Origin: Plazaster borealis | Lineage: Eukaryota; Echinodermata; Asteroidea; Forcipulatida; Labidiasteridae | Direction of reading: 5' to 3' | DNA: 64,000 nucleotides | Assembly (NCBI GenBank): GCA_021014325.1 | Contig: CM037471.1 | Location: 21,534,818-21,598,817 of the forward strand | Part shown: piece after piece, positions 20,271 through 33,400 of the stretch | Numbering within the stretch: position 1 is the first letter of the stretch | Layout of the letters: the number at the start of each line of letters is the position of its first letter | The notes under the pieces: model-generated | What the model saw: the letters and a program-made list of their open reading frames with translations, nothing else | The model's database searches: none | Told to the model about the DNA's origin: nothing | Made by a program: the position numbers and the translations under genes

Positions 20271-20372
20271 ACCCTCCCATATCCTCTTCTCTTATGTCAC
20301 TCCACACCAAATATTTTGGACTTAAGATTGGAATGCCTGAACCTGTGATAACCAATTGTAATTGGGTCTACC
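20271..20372 (-). pseudogene. Degenerate copy of the open frame at 63512-63835
   Basis: About 100 bases closely resemble 63582-63680. On the minus strand both read ITGSGIPIL, then LVWSDI. Here the frame is entered from a stop (TAG about 10 codons before) and ends shortly after at TGA, while the 63.5 kb copy is open. This is a decayed paralogous coding fragment or a piece of a low-copy repeat just upstream of GFUS. Its function is not recognised. Confidence 0.55.
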
Positions 20373-20374
20373 GG

Positions 20375-23350
20375 ATTATATTTAGGGATTTTTGCCCACA
20401 TTGAGTTGTTTTTCTCCCACTTCATGTCTTGAAGGTCTGTGTGGTAGTTTATTATTAAATTTAAGTATGGTAGTTTATTATCTTAAAATTTATATCTTCT
20501 GAACCATATGTCATAGAGCATAGAGTTATGGCATAAAACCGACCGTTCGTGCAAAGACCTTGTGACCGTTAACGTCAGGCCATTAACTACAGTTTTTTTG
20601 CATTTATACCATATTGTAGGTCCTTCTGGTTAGTAAGCAGTTTGCAATCAGCTAATTATATTTTCTCAATACAGTTTTTGAATGCACTTTTTGTGGAGAT
20701 CAATATTCGTATCCGCAATTCCGAGAATTCTGACAACAAAGTCGTACTATGATTTCTATATTTTGCCGGCACAGCTCTGCGACAGGCATCAGCGAATTTT
20801 ATATAAAAGCTTACAACATTACATTCACATAATCCAACATTTTGATGTTATTTTGGAAATATTCTGGCACTAAGATCCTGAAAAAAAAAGCATGCATGGG
20901 CCTCAAATATTTTATGATGCTGCATTTTAAAACTGAAAAGTTTGGTTTTCCATAATAATAATTTTTTTTGTAAAATAAAATGTTTTCTCTATCTACCCGT
21001 CCAGAATTGTTCAGAGCATGTTCAAACAGTTTTTTTTATTTAAGGCCTAATCTTTGTGCTATGTTGTATTAGTAGCTTACAGCACATGTAACATTTTATT
21101 CAAAAAATGTGACCACTCTCTCTTTGACCTTTCGGGTACAAACAGGAAGCTCTAAAATTCAAAAATCATATCTCCTGAACCACATGGGATGTCTCGTAAC
21201 CCTTCGGTCTGACTGAGACCGTCGGGAGGATGGAGGATTACGATTATCGCAACTATACTAGAAGTTGACCTAAATTAAGGGAGATAGTGGTGGCCAGATG
21301 CAGAATTTTAGCCTTCAAACCCACCACCTTTAGTAGAGCGGATATCAGACACCAAGCTTGCTTGGTAGCTAGCTAGGGAGAGGCAGTTTGAATCCTTTGG
21401 TCATGTCGGTGTAACTCAGCTGTGTGTGTGTAATATAGCCTAGGCCCTACGTAAAACACAACTAAGATAACAATTAAAAAAATGTATACTTGATCTTAAT
21501 TAAATAATTGATAAGTTCCAATTATTTGGCTTGAGCAACACTCGATGCAAGATGAGATATTAAAATGAGGATATAGTCGTTCGTGTGTTTCCTGTGTTTT
21601 GAGTGAAGCAGCAGACAGGGCATTTGTAATATTAAATAAGAATTTAAGAACTTCGGTCGTGGTCGCCACGTAGGAACGAACCCATATGATAATGCATGGA
21701 GGTAGGATTATCCATGCTTCTACGTAGCCACGTAGTAAATAGTGGAGTCTGTGACCTGATGCTGATCCCCTCCCAACATGCCCACCTCAACTGCCACTGG
21801 CAACTTGACTCTCATGAACTGTCCGAACTCCCAACATGCCCAATGGGCCAATGGCAGGACAACCATCACTTACCCAATCCCAGTATTTGTAGGCAAGTCT
21901 CCTCGATCGTCGTGGATTTGCTGTGCGCACGTCGTGAGAGCTGAAATGTGGGGATGACAGGATCGAGAGGGCACACCGTTACCTGGCACTGCACTTCTGT
22001 ACTTTTACTGATACAATAGTGCTAGTGTGGCTAAGCATTAACATTTGTAGACAGTAGAAACGGCCGCCTGCTCTGAAATGAAGCGTGTGAGAGGATGGCG
22101 CCATCAACGTTGACATTCGACTAATATTGTTTACACAAAAACAACACACTATTTTTTGCCGGGGGTAGGCCCTGGAATCACAGTGCCTTATGATTTCCAG
22201 AGTATGATATCCAACTATTAATTTACGTGGAGCTCAAAAAACCTCAACAAAAGCAATCGCTCATTTCGGTGTAAAACCAATATTAAAGGCATCGTACACG
22301 GATTAAGCCCAAATTTCCACAGGTTCTTATTTCACATGTTGATCACACAAAACATGAACACTGTCTGCGACTATTTTGTCAGCTATACCAAATCCTGAAT
22401 GAGAGAAGAAAATTAGCTGTTGCAAACAGGTGGGTGACTACCTGAACATTGTTCTTTTGAAATATTTCTCCTTTTTTAAGGCCAATTTATACTTCCTGCT
22501 GTTGTTCTTGCATTGGAATAAATGAATTAAATGATCCGGGATTGAGACTGTTACTCGACAAGTTCATTCAGTACATCCTTGGACTGTGGAATGTCATCAC
22601 CTTAGATCGTTATTGTTATGCAAATATAAAGGGTTTTGCACATTTTTTTTTGAGGTACTCATTTGTGGCGAATACTGCGTGGCATTCAGATTTGAGTCGC
22701 TAATACTGGGAGGACAGCTGCATGCCCGGCTCTGAAATGGATGTGGACGTCGCGTTTCCGGACGAACTTTACTGGTAAATTTATCCAAATTTGCCACAGC
22801 CAATTTATGGGCATTCACTTCAGAAATATGTCGGCAATAACAGTTGCACTTTTAGAACCAAGTGTGATATTCATTATCAGAGGCTTGGTAACTATTTGAA
22901 GAACGAGAAGTATATGAACCTTGTGCATTTTTGTCACTGCCAGAAAGTTCTGAGTAAGAAGGTGTTGTTTTTAGAGACGGGGACGAATTGAGGCAGCTGT
23001 GTAGCGGTGGACCCAAGACGGGGGTCGACTGAAGGCAGCCACTGCACAGCCACCAGTGAGCTCCTGTCCAGCCAAGCTTCTAGACCAGGGGCATTTGATG
23101 AGACTGTTTAGTGAGTTGCAGGAAGAGAGAACATCTTTGTGTAGGGTGTTGACGATGGTATGGGTGTGTGTTTTGGCTATGGATCTGGACGTACATTGGA
23201 GATCGCCAAAGGACCAAGGTAAGGAAAACTTTGCCATATCCGACCTCCGCTTTTCAAGTTTGCTTGTGCAACCCACCTCTTTGATAAAATATTGGACTTT
23301 ATTGACTCCTTGGTTTTTTTTTAATCTATCGAGCAACTGGCAGTAGATTA
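20375..23350. other. Upstream of GFUS, no recognised gene
   Basis: May contain the promoter and non-coding first exon of GFUS, but nothing can be pinned down. A truncated family D MITE remnant is at about 22283-22375 (AGGCATCGTACACGGATT, then CCCAAATTTCCACAGGTT). The frames at 22971-23336 (minus) and 23056-23346 (plus) overlap each other and have no recognisable domain. Confidence 0.4.
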
Positions 23351-23355
23351 GTGTT

Positions 23356-23459
23356 GGCCTCTATAAAAAGAAGAAAAAGTTAGACTGTGGAAAGAGTGCA
23401 AAATTTGGCCTCTTTATATAAAAAGAAGAAAAAGTTAGATTGTTGAAAGAGCGCAATAT
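23356..23459. repeat. About 52-bp direct duplication
   Basis: Two adjacent copies of a block containing TAAAAAGAAGAAAAAGTTAG, GAAAGAG and GCAAAATTTGG. A local tandem duplication with no other function visible. Confidence 0.75.
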
Positions 23460-25600
23460 AGTGGAGGTCGGACAAAGCAAGTTGGCCCTCAAGATAAATA
23501 CAAGAGTGTGAAGACCGCGAACGGTAAGAGAAGATCTAAACCCGTTTTCTTTGCAGAGTTCCCCCCCCCCTTTTCCACCCCCTCCCCCCATGCACAACGA
23601 TCTTGTTGATGTTGTCCTTGCTTAAATAACTTTCAAGGTGACTTCAAACTGTCTTGGCATTTCTTGATTTGCATATTGGTCGAAGCCAATGATGCTTTTT
23701 AATTAGGAAACTATAGTCTTACTGGACGTTTCTGTCAGGGTTGATACATCAAGTCGTCAGTTGTCGTGTTTATTGGTAATTGTCGTAATTTAATTTTTCA
23801 ATTAGCTTAATCTTTTTAAAGGAAGAATGCACAATATTACTAAAACTTCATTCATAATTTTTCAACAATTCCTCTAAAAAGATGAGTTGTTTTGAGCAAA
23901 TGATAAGTTCGTGATAAGTTCATAACCTAAGCTTTAGGTATGATAGATCTGACTGTAAAGCTAACTGTTGTCATGTACCCTGTGTGCATTAGCAGCTACT
24001 GATACTTATTCTCGTTGTATTAAAAGGTACCGGACTATTTTGTTTTCTGGTCTCGGCTTTAGTAAGGCTACGGTTGGATTGATGAAAGTTCCCATTCCTC
24101 AACATTGTCGCTTTACAACAAATGGCCATAGATTTGCAATGTAGTCTGCTGCCACCTAACGCCTCAAAAGTCTCTAAATAATTTATTTAAAAAGAAAATT
24201 AATGTAGACTGGTCCCCTGCCTTTATCCGCAAGGATCATAGACAGGCACTGATCTTACAAACCGAAGGATACACCCCACTAAATAAGGAGAAAACAGAGC
24301 GTCGGCCTCATTAATATTTGGAAGGCCCTCAACAAATTATATATTAGACATAATTTTATTTGAGAGCCAAATAAAAGGGGTACAACAGTGTTCAAAATGT
24401 GCCCAATGTTGTGACCTGGGGGTTGTTGACTTCCAACTTGAGGTACTTTGGGTGACATGGGCCCTGAACAAAATTGTCCTATTTGCCCAGAGGTGTAGGG
24501 ACATATTTTTCAAGCTTGATGCTCGGACGTTTGGAAATTTACACAGGGGTATAGGAGGGAGGGTTATTTGGAGAATAACTCGATGGACCTTGTGGGACTC
24601 CCCATATCAAAATGAGAAGAAGATCAACGTTAAAGAGTTCAATGAATAGTAAAAAGCTGTAAAACTTCTATGTATTTTTTTTTAAATATTTTAATAGGGA
24701 GTTTTGTACTGTATGTTGGGAGTTTATTTAGTGTGGTGCACCCCAAATGGTTTCATTGGATATAGATGCAACGACGCATAGCTACCAGACTGAGTGTGCA
24801 TGCAAGGTCAAAGGTACATCTGGCAGGAAACTGCCATCAGGTTCTAAAGGCCGGTATCTGGCGTTATTCACGAGCCACGAAGTGTGACGTCAGATGATCG
24901 GGCAAAACGAAATGAAGCTCCTTTTAAAAATACCACAGCAATTCAAATATTATCAGTTTGGGAATACTACATTTGTTTTTTCCAATGATAAGGTGCTCTG
25001 GATTAAGAATGACATCACGTAGAAATACTATAGGATGAAGTAATGTCTCTCTAAGCCGCCCATGCTATCATCTCCTTCCAAACACACAAGACAACCCCGT
25101 CCGACCCGACCCCCCCCCCCCCTCCAGCCCACGTTCTTTTTTTCTACTGATCAAAAAGTACACTTTGTGAACGGACACATCATTTTTAAATCCACTTTGG
25201 CACACTGGAGGTGCACCTGATATTTTATTCTGTTGTCTCCAAATGCCACACCGTAAAGCAAGAAAGGAGGTTTATACAATCTTATATAAAACTTTGCATA
25301 CGAGTCGAGACATCCATGTACAGAAAAACAAGGGGCCTTTTCGAAACCACTGCCTTTGGGCTCAGGCTCCGTCCACCTGATTAAAGCCTGGTAAGGAAAG
25401 CGCACGTTTTCTAAATATAACTGACGGAGCCCAATCCCAAGCCGTCGTTTCGAGAAGGGCAAAGCTTTACGTTTCATCAGGGGGAGACAAAATGTTTCTT
25501 CGAGGGATGTTTGGTAATACTCTATGTTTTGGTTTTATCGTGCGAGCGTAAAAAACCGAACTTGCACTGTCGTCAATAACGGGATCGAGGTTGTGGGAGA
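23460..25600. other. Intergenic stretch without recognised gene
   Basis: Poly-C tracts at about 23562-23590 and 25109-25121. The frames at 24452-24649 and 25151-25477 have no recognisable motif and no convincing paired splice sites. Confidence 0.45.
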
Positions 25601-25605
25601 CTGAT

Positions 25606-25732
25606 GCCGTATCCGAATTAGCGGCTACAACTAGGGCTACGGCTGTTGCTAAGGACGTCCTATACTTCAACGCAAAATGACGCGGCGATCCAGGCGTAGC
25701 CTTTAGCCGTAGCCGCCAATTCGGACACGGCC
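25606..25732. mobile_element. Small GC-rich palindromic MITE (copy 1)
   Basis: Starts GCCGTATCCGAATTAGCGGC and ends in the inverse (GCCGCCAATTCGGACACGGC), with GGCTACGGCTGTTGCT and GCGGCGATCCAG inside. It is about 127 bp. Copy 2 at 62487-62620 has the same order of motifs. It is non-coding and probably mobilised in trans. Confidence 0.8.
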
Positions 25733-26077
25733 TGATTTGATTTCGCCAATGTACTCAGCGGGGAGATTCCTGTAGTGATCCAATTCACCTGACGTCATCA
25801 CCACAATAAAACTTGGTCGCGCCATTTTCGGAGTGACTTTCCCAGTGTGTACAAAATGTGTTGTGTGCATTTAGGCATTTGCGCGCGTTAACACAATTGC
25901 CATAAATCTTTACGTGCAATTGGACTCCCAGAACGGCAGCAGGCAGACCATTGGGGCACAGTAGCCACGTGTGACCTCAGTGCAGGGGGTCAATAGGCAA
26001 AGGGTATCGTTACACCAGTATTGTCCCCAGTTGCTCTTAATTGTATGAACATTGACATTCCGACGATTGTCTTCGTC

Positions 26078-26260
26078 TGCAGGGCCCAATTTCATAGAGC
26101 TGCCTAAGCAGAAAATATTGCTTATAAGATACCTAGCTTAGCATACAAGAGCAGGATACCCACTCACAGATGCTACACGATGGTATGGTATATTGGCTGG
26201 TGACCTTGTTTTGGTATTAAGCATAACTTTGTTGTGCTTAGCTACTTTTTGTGGAGTGTG
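26078..26260. mobile_element. GGGCCCAATTT MITE, left part
   Basis: Starts GGGCCCAATTTCATAGAGCT, followed by the internal AGCAGGATACCC and TGGCTGGTGACCTTGTT motifs. The right terminus is missing after GTTGTGCTTAGCTACTTTTTG. Confidence 0.7.
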
Positions 26261-27640
26261 GAAACCCTATGTGCCACAAATTGTTATCGTAAACCTTTTT
26301 TTTTAACCTAAGGAAAATTGTATCATTACCAAACACCCTTGAGACCAAAGTGGTCACAAAAATGTTCGAATGCGAGAGAAATGTGCACGGTCTATACGGC
26401 TCTGCACAAGATACACCAAACTGTGCACGTAGTATAAAAATAATAGGCTTGCTGTTAGTTGAGTCACGAGTTCTTCCGTTGATTTTGATTTGTGTTTAAC
26501 AATTTCGTTTATTTGCAATTTCAATCATGAAGATTGGCAGTTCACAATCATTATGAATAAACACAGCGAAATAGAGATCGATTTGTAGAAAATCTCAGTC
26601 AAAATATCTTGTAAAGTTCCCTTTTAACAATAATGTATAATTAATCCTTATCAATTCCTTAAACGCCAATTTGTTTGGATAATTATTTATTATTTAAGAG
26701 TCAAGTTCATTTTCAAGATAGTCATTTCCAAACGTTGTTCAAAAAACACCAAATGAAATTATTTATTGACAGCTTTTGCTACTGTCAATTTAAATTAACT
26801 AAATTCAATAATGAACCCTGAATTTAATTCAATTCAATTTTGAGTTATATTGAGCAATGTACCCTGTTTTAAATATCTTTAGCATAAATAAATAATTTAG
26901 CATAAATACGACAGAAGTACACTGAGTGCCCTTAAGTTGGGCATTTGTCATGATATCTCCAAATAATAATGCAAATGCCTTGAGGAACAATACGTAATAG
27001 GTGACGTCTCAGCCTCTTGGTGGCGCTATATATAGGTATCGCTGACATTTAAATGTGGGTTTGGTATCCTGTGTCATAAACCTGCCTTAATGACTTCTAA
27101 TACAGTTATCGTTAGAAAATCTTTTCGTACCGTACTCAGGAAGGTCACTCTGACCAATCTGGGAACTAGGACAATATTATTATTTCAAAAAGGTTTTATT
27201 AGAAAAATAAAAATATATAAATAAACTCGTCATCCGTTTGAATAATAATCATTGTGCTATCATTCTTCATCTGGCTGATGAAGGCAGAAGCACACTCTAC
27301 TTCCCATTAGTTTCTGGACGTTTGTTTCCTTTTTGTGAACAAATCAAAACAACTGTAAACGCTACCAAATAATTAGTAAGGTCACTTGATCATACAATAT
27401 AATATTATATTATGCTATTTGTCCCTCTTTTCCTTCTTCACTGGAAAGGGCACTACCTTCATAGTAGTACAGGAAGAAAGCACTTTCTTTCTTTTTGTTT
27501 TTAGAAAGAACTTTTGACCGTAGCAAAGACACTTCCACTTGGAAGTAAAGAACGGGCTTTGTCAGCTGCCTGTGGAAAAAGTTTTTTGCAGACCGGAGGT
27601 GCCCTTCCTTATAAACTTTCCTCTCGGTAAAAAGGAAAGC
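26261..27640. other. AT-rich intergenic stretch without recognised gene
   Basis: No open frame of note, no splice-bounded exon and no RNA gene seen. It ends where the 25-bp minisatellite begins. Confidence 0.5.
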
Positions 27641-27644
27641 AATT

Positions 27645-30095
27645 CCTTATTTTCGTAGGAAGAGCACTACTTCTTCTGCTCGTAGGAAGAGCACATCCTT
27701 CTTATTGAAGGAAGAGCACTCCTGATCGTAGGAAGAGCACTTCCATCCAATCGTAGGAAGAGCACTTCCATCTGATCGTGGGAAGAGCACTTCTTTCTGA
27801 TCATGGAAAGAGTACTTCCATCTGATCGTAGAAAGAGCACCTCCATCTGATCGTTGGAAGAGTACTTCCATCAGATCGTAGGAAGAGTACTTCCATCCGA
27901 TCGTGGGAAGAGCACTTCCTTCTAATATTGTATATCGGAAGAGCACTTTCATTTGATCGTAGGAAGAACACTTCATTATAATTGTATATGAAGAGCACTT
28001 CCATCTGATCGTAGGAAGAGTACTTCCTTCTAATTGTATAGGAAGCGCACTTCCATCCGATCGTGGAAAGAACACTTCCATCCGATCGTGGGAAGAGCAC
28101 TTCCATTTGATCGTAGGAAGAGCACTTCCTTCTTATTGTATAGGAAGAACACTTCCATCTGATCGTAGGAAGAGTACTTCCATCTGATCGCAGGAAGAAC
28201 ACTTCCATCTGATCGTAGGAAGAGCACTTCCTTCTAATTGTATAGGAAGAGCACTGCCATCTGATCGTAGGAAGAGTACTTCCATCTGATCGCAGGAAGA
28301 GCACTTCCATCTGATCGTAGGAAGAGCACTTCCATCTGATCATAGGAAGGGTACTTCCATCTGATCGTAGGAAGAGCACTTCCATCTGATCGTAGGAAGA
28401 GTACTTCCATCTGATCGTAGGAAGAGCACTTCCATCTGATCGTAGGAAGATCACTTCATTCTAATTGTATAGGAAGAGCACTTCTATCTGATCGTAGGAA
28501 GAGTACTTCCATCTGATCGTAGGAAGAGCACTTCCATCTGATCGTAGGAAGATCACTTCATTCTAATTGTATAGGAAGAACACTTCCATCTGATCGTAGG
28601 AAGAGTACTTCCATCTGATCGCAGGAAGAGCACTTCCATCTGATCGTAGGAAGAGTACTTCCATCTGATCGTAGGAAGAGCACTTCCATCTGATCGTAGG
28701 AAGATCACTTCATTCTAATTGTATAGGAAGAACACTTCCATCTGATCGTAGGAAGAGTACTTCCATCTGATCGCAGGAAGAGCACTTCCATCTGATCGTA
28801 GGAAGATCACTTCATTCTAATTGTATAGGAAGAACACTTCCATCTGATCGTAGGAAGAGTACTTCCATCTGATCGCAGGAAGAGCACTTGCATCTGATCG
28901 TAGGAAGAGTACTTCCATCTGATCGTAGGAAGAGCACTTCCATCTGATCGTAGGAAGATCACTTCATTCTAATTGTATAGGAAGAACACTTCCATCTGAT
29001 CGTAGGAAGAGTACTTCCATCTGATCGCAGGAAGAGCACTTCCATCTGATCGTAGGAAGATCACTTCATTCTAATTGTATAGGAAGAGCACTTCTATCTG
29101 ATCGTAGGAAGAGTACTTCCATCTGATCGCAGGAAGAGCACTTCCATCTGATCGTAGGAAGATCACTTCCATCTGATCGTAGGAAGAGTACTTCCATCTG
29201 ATCGCAGGAAGAGCACTTCCATCTGATCGTAGGAAGATCACTTCATTCTAATTGTATAGGAAGAGCACTTCTATCTGATCGTAGGAAGAGTACTTCCATC
29301 TGATCGCAGGAAGAGCACTTGCATCTGATCGTAGGAAGATCACTTCATTCTAATTGTATAGGAAGAGCACTTCTATCTGATCGTAGGAAGAGTACTTCCA
29401 TCTGATCGCAGGAAGAGCACTTCCATCTGATCGTAGGAAGATCACTTCCATCTGATCGTAGGAAGAGTACTTCCATCTGATCGCAGGAAGAGCACTTCCA
29501 TCTGATCGTAGGAAGATCACTTCATTCTAATTGTATAGGAAGAGCACTTCTATCTGATCGTAAGAAGAGTACTTCCATCTGATCGCAGGAAGAGCACTTC
29601 CATCTGATCGTAGGAAGATCACTTCATTCTAATTGTATAGGAAGAGCACTTCTATCTGATCGTAGGAAGAGTACTTCCATCTGATCGCAGGAAGAGCACT
29701 TCTATCTGATCGTAAGAAGAGTACTTCCATCTGATCGTAGGAAGAGCACTTCCATCTGATCGTAGGAAGAGCACTTCCATCTGATCGTAGGAAGAGTACT
29801 TCCATCTGATCGCAGGAAGAGCACTTCCATCTGATCGTAGGAAGATCACTTCCATCTGATCGTAGGAAGAGTACTTCCATCTGATCGCAGGAAGAGCACT
29901 TCCATCTGATCGTAGGAAGATCACTTCATTCTAATTGTATAGGAAGAGCACTTCTATCTGATCGTAGGAAGAGTACTTCCATCTGATCGCAGGAAGAGCA
30001 CTTCCATCTGATCGTAGGAAGATCACTTCATTCTAATTGTATAGGAAGAACACTTTCATTTGATCGTAGGAAGAGTACGTCCATCATGGGAAGAG
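27645..30095. repeat. 25-bp minisatellite, about 2.45 kb, with higher-order structure
   Basis: About 95 units built from GGAAGAGYACTTCC and ATCTGATCGYA. A recurrent 27-base variant (GATCACTTCATTC, then TAATTGTATA) is inserted every 3-7 units. This produces a higher-order block of about 102 bases that is highly uniform in the right two-thirds and degenerate at the left edge. The GGAAG/CTTCC arms make each unit a potential small hairpin. Long stop-free minus-strand frames give a 25-residue periodic translation because 3 x 25 bases is 25 codons. That is a property of the repeat and I do not call a protein. The array ends about 380 bases beyond the IGF-like stop codon. Confidence 0.95.
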
Positions 30096-30476
30096 CGCTT
30101 CCTCATATCTAACCCTAAGAATTAGCAAAAATTCGAATTATTTCGTAAAATTGTACATTTCGGTTCACAATTAAAGATAAATACCGCCCTCCTCGTTCGT
30201 CAAAGCTCAACTCCTGAGTGCAATAGACACAAATCGTCACATCGCTATAAAAGCTTTCTCATCATGTCTAAGCACATCTCTCTCACATTGTCTTTAACTC
30301 GTAGTCCATTACCAATTGGGTTCTGGGATAATAAATACAATAAATATTTCCATTTGCTTCCCAAGCTCCCAGTTGTGTAAGTCAGTTTGAATCGATCAGT
30401 GAGCAATGAAAGTTAATTATAACAAACTGAACTTTATCATTGAGTTATTAATGTCTGGTGCCCGATGATGAGGTGA

Positions 30477-33400
30477 TCAGCGATTACCGTTGTCTGGTTG
30501 GAAGCCTATCATATCACTAAGCACGGCCGTGATTGTGGTGATCAGATCATCTTTCTTGACCTCTGGTGACCCTGCTGTGTCTGTTTCAGTCCCGTTTACT
30601 AACGAACGTTCCCCGGATGTGCTGTTGCGACCACCATTCTGTGTTTGGAGGAAAGATTTATTGAGGTCAGTCAGAGGTACATCGGTGCCCTTAAGAAGTG
30701 GAGTATTTTCACATACATTTTGACAGATTGTGTCAATGCAATTGATATTTAAAGAAACTTTAATTTGTTTGGGGTGTTTTTCAGGGTCTTCAAACGCTAC
30801 TTTCTCGACCTTGAAAGAATATTAAAAGGAAATGTTTTCCTTGAAGATTGGTACTGGTATAAATTTTAGAAATAGGTAATGTTTCGGATTGCAATTAATC
30901 AATCTGGTAAGAATAACTATTTTAGTAAACTTGCGGGTACAACCTTGTATAGAACTCTTTTTGGGAGAAGCTGAGAAGGGCCAGTGTTGTCTTTGACGTT
31001 TCAAACAGTATACTCTGCTCTTCCAATACGTAATGGGGGGGGGGGGCTTTGATACCGCACCACTCATTTGTGCATTTTTTTCGCTCGATCTCATTTGCGG
31101 GAGGCAAGAATGGGCAAGGGAGCACCCTGCCCCCTCTGGTTACGCCACTGGTAAATTGCCTCATGTAGCAGGGCCTTAATTGCTCAAAATGCACGGTTAG
31201 ATCTTGTTTTTAGTGTTTGTGTTTTTAGAACTGAACACAAATAGTGTTCCTTTGAGTTTCGATCCCACTCACCTGTAGAGGGCGTACAGGTTCTTGTACT
31301 GCGAGTGGAGTAGTGACGGCAGCAGAATGGTCCTTCTTTTCTCCCTTGGACTTCCTTTTCGAGTTGGATTGTTTCCGTTGTTCTCTCAGCTCTCTTTCCC
31401 GATGTCGCTGTCGTCTCCTTCGAAGCTTCGCTTCTCTTCTGTTGCTGCCTGATCCTCGTCTTTCACTACTTAGTCCTCTTCTCCTACTGCTATTTGGTCT
31501 CCTCTCTGAGCTAAGACCTTTGTGGGTCCTGTTTTTACCCCGTTCCTTTGAATTGTCCCTAGTGTTGTTTGGTTCTTGTTTATTTACTTCATTGTCTTCA
31601 TCCTGGATGCTCTCTCCTCGTTCTGATGGGCTATTGTCGTCTGCTTTGCCATAAGGTGCGCCCTCTTCATTGTCATAACTGCCCTCGTTTGATTCTGTCG
31701 TGGCCAATTTACTTCTGTTTGTCACTATGTCCTGTGTGAGTGCGCCATCTACACGTGACATTTGGGAGCCTTCGATGACTAGCTGGTCCGAGTAGTCGAC
31801 AACCACCTCTTTCGTCCTTCGGTCTTCTGTTAATGGCGTCATTTTTGTGGGTGCTGCTGAGGATGTTTGTGTTTGCGACGTCGCTGGTAGGTTGCAGTAT
31901 GTCTCAAGGATGGAAGACTCACAGAGTGATTGGCAACATCTTGTCGCAATACCGTCATGTGTTGGCGCACGACGTGAAAAACCTGCAGTTGAAGAAAAAA
32001 TGTATTTCTATAAATTCACCACTTGGTACATAGCTACCTAAGATTCAGAAGTTCCTCTAGCTGGCCCCTGTGTAAAGAAATTTGGGTTTTGTTTTTTCTA
32101 AAACTTTATAGGGAGGGTATACTTTCGGCAATTTACTCCAAAAATGAATGACCATAAAAACTTACTGGGTAAGAAGAAGCACTGCAGCTGTTGATAATGT
32201 ATAACATTTTGAGAAACGATTCCCTTCTTTAAGGAATGTGGTTTTAGAGAAAGGCATTCAAAAGCATTTCAATGTGAGAAACGTTTCATGCATGAAACGA
32301 TTCTCAGATTGTGTATTCCAATTACGGATTATTCTTCCTGCGTGGGACATAACTGCTCAAGATTTCCGGCGGTATCTCAAAAAACGCTACCACCTTTTGA
32401 ACTGAAATTTTTCACAGGTTAGTTTTTCCGTATACATCTACACTTATAAAGGATTAAAAATTGCCTTGAAAGAATCGAAATAGTTCTTTACTAGAATAGC
32501 GCCCTCTCGGGGATCTTTAAAATCACCTCAGTCTGAACTGCACTGTATGTCATCAGAGGTCATTGCTCAGTTGATGACATTATTATTCGTTATCTGTCAT
32601 AAGAATTCCATTGCATTGTCACACCATGTAGCGCTAGATAACATTAATTCGCCCGCTCTCTACGTGTTTCACTATCAGCTCCTCATAGATTCATACGACA
32701 TAATTTTCTGTCAGATTGTGAATGCAGTCAATGGTTTATAGTATCCAACCGTGTGACCCTCATGTTTTTCTCAGCAAAAAAAAAAAAAAAAAAAAAAGCA
32801 CACCATTTTCGCATAACCCATCGCAAAGTGCCAGTGATCTTTGAAGCTTTTTTGCTGGCTATACAAGAAAAAATGACATGATGAGGTTTAACAAACTCCG
32901 TGATGTCATTATCAATGAGGGAGAAAGTTATGCCAAACACGCCGCCGGTAGAAATGCGCCGCCGGACCCACGGACAGACCGTCGCGCGGCGCGGTATCCG
33001 CGCACTGTTGTACTTTTTTCGGGTCCCATGCGGGACATTGGAGAGCAAAATAGGACTAGTTCCGCCAGCAGTGTTGAAAGAAATGAAACAATTATTGTTT
33101 CTTTGGTGGTCGATGCCAGATTTTCTGATGACACGACAATGGAACTCACTACAGGTTTTTGTATTGCTTCTCAATGCGGCATAGCATTCAAGAGAAATTT
33201 ATGACAACTGCATTAATACAAACAACACATAATTAAATAAATAAAAATAACCTCCTAATAAAATAAAATAACCTCAAACAGTAATTATACATATGGCATG
33301 AACATATGTATTAATTTTTTAATTTGTATATCTTTGATTATTTTTTTTTCTGAATTCACCTAGCCTTTCCTTTGACATGAAGCGAGCCAACCTCGCACTG

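Noticed and set aside
22971..23346. 121-codon minus and 96-codon plus overlapping frames
   Set aside because: Mutually antisense with no motif in either. Neither has splice or start support that the other lacks.
27647..29924. Long minus-strand open frames (up to 217 codons) giving a repetitive protein
   Set aside because: They follow the 25-bp minisatellite exactly; the 25-residue periodicity is the arithmetic result of a 25-base unit lacking stops. No start context, no splice sites and no family.
27645..30095. CRISPR-like array
   Set aside because: Repeats are contiguous with no unique spacers, in a eukaryotic context. This is a minisatellite.
32728..33174. 148-codon minus-strand frame in the IGF-like intron as an alternative exon
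   Set aside because: It overlaps other open frames on both strands and begins beside a poly-A run. Its translation has no insulin-family or signal features.
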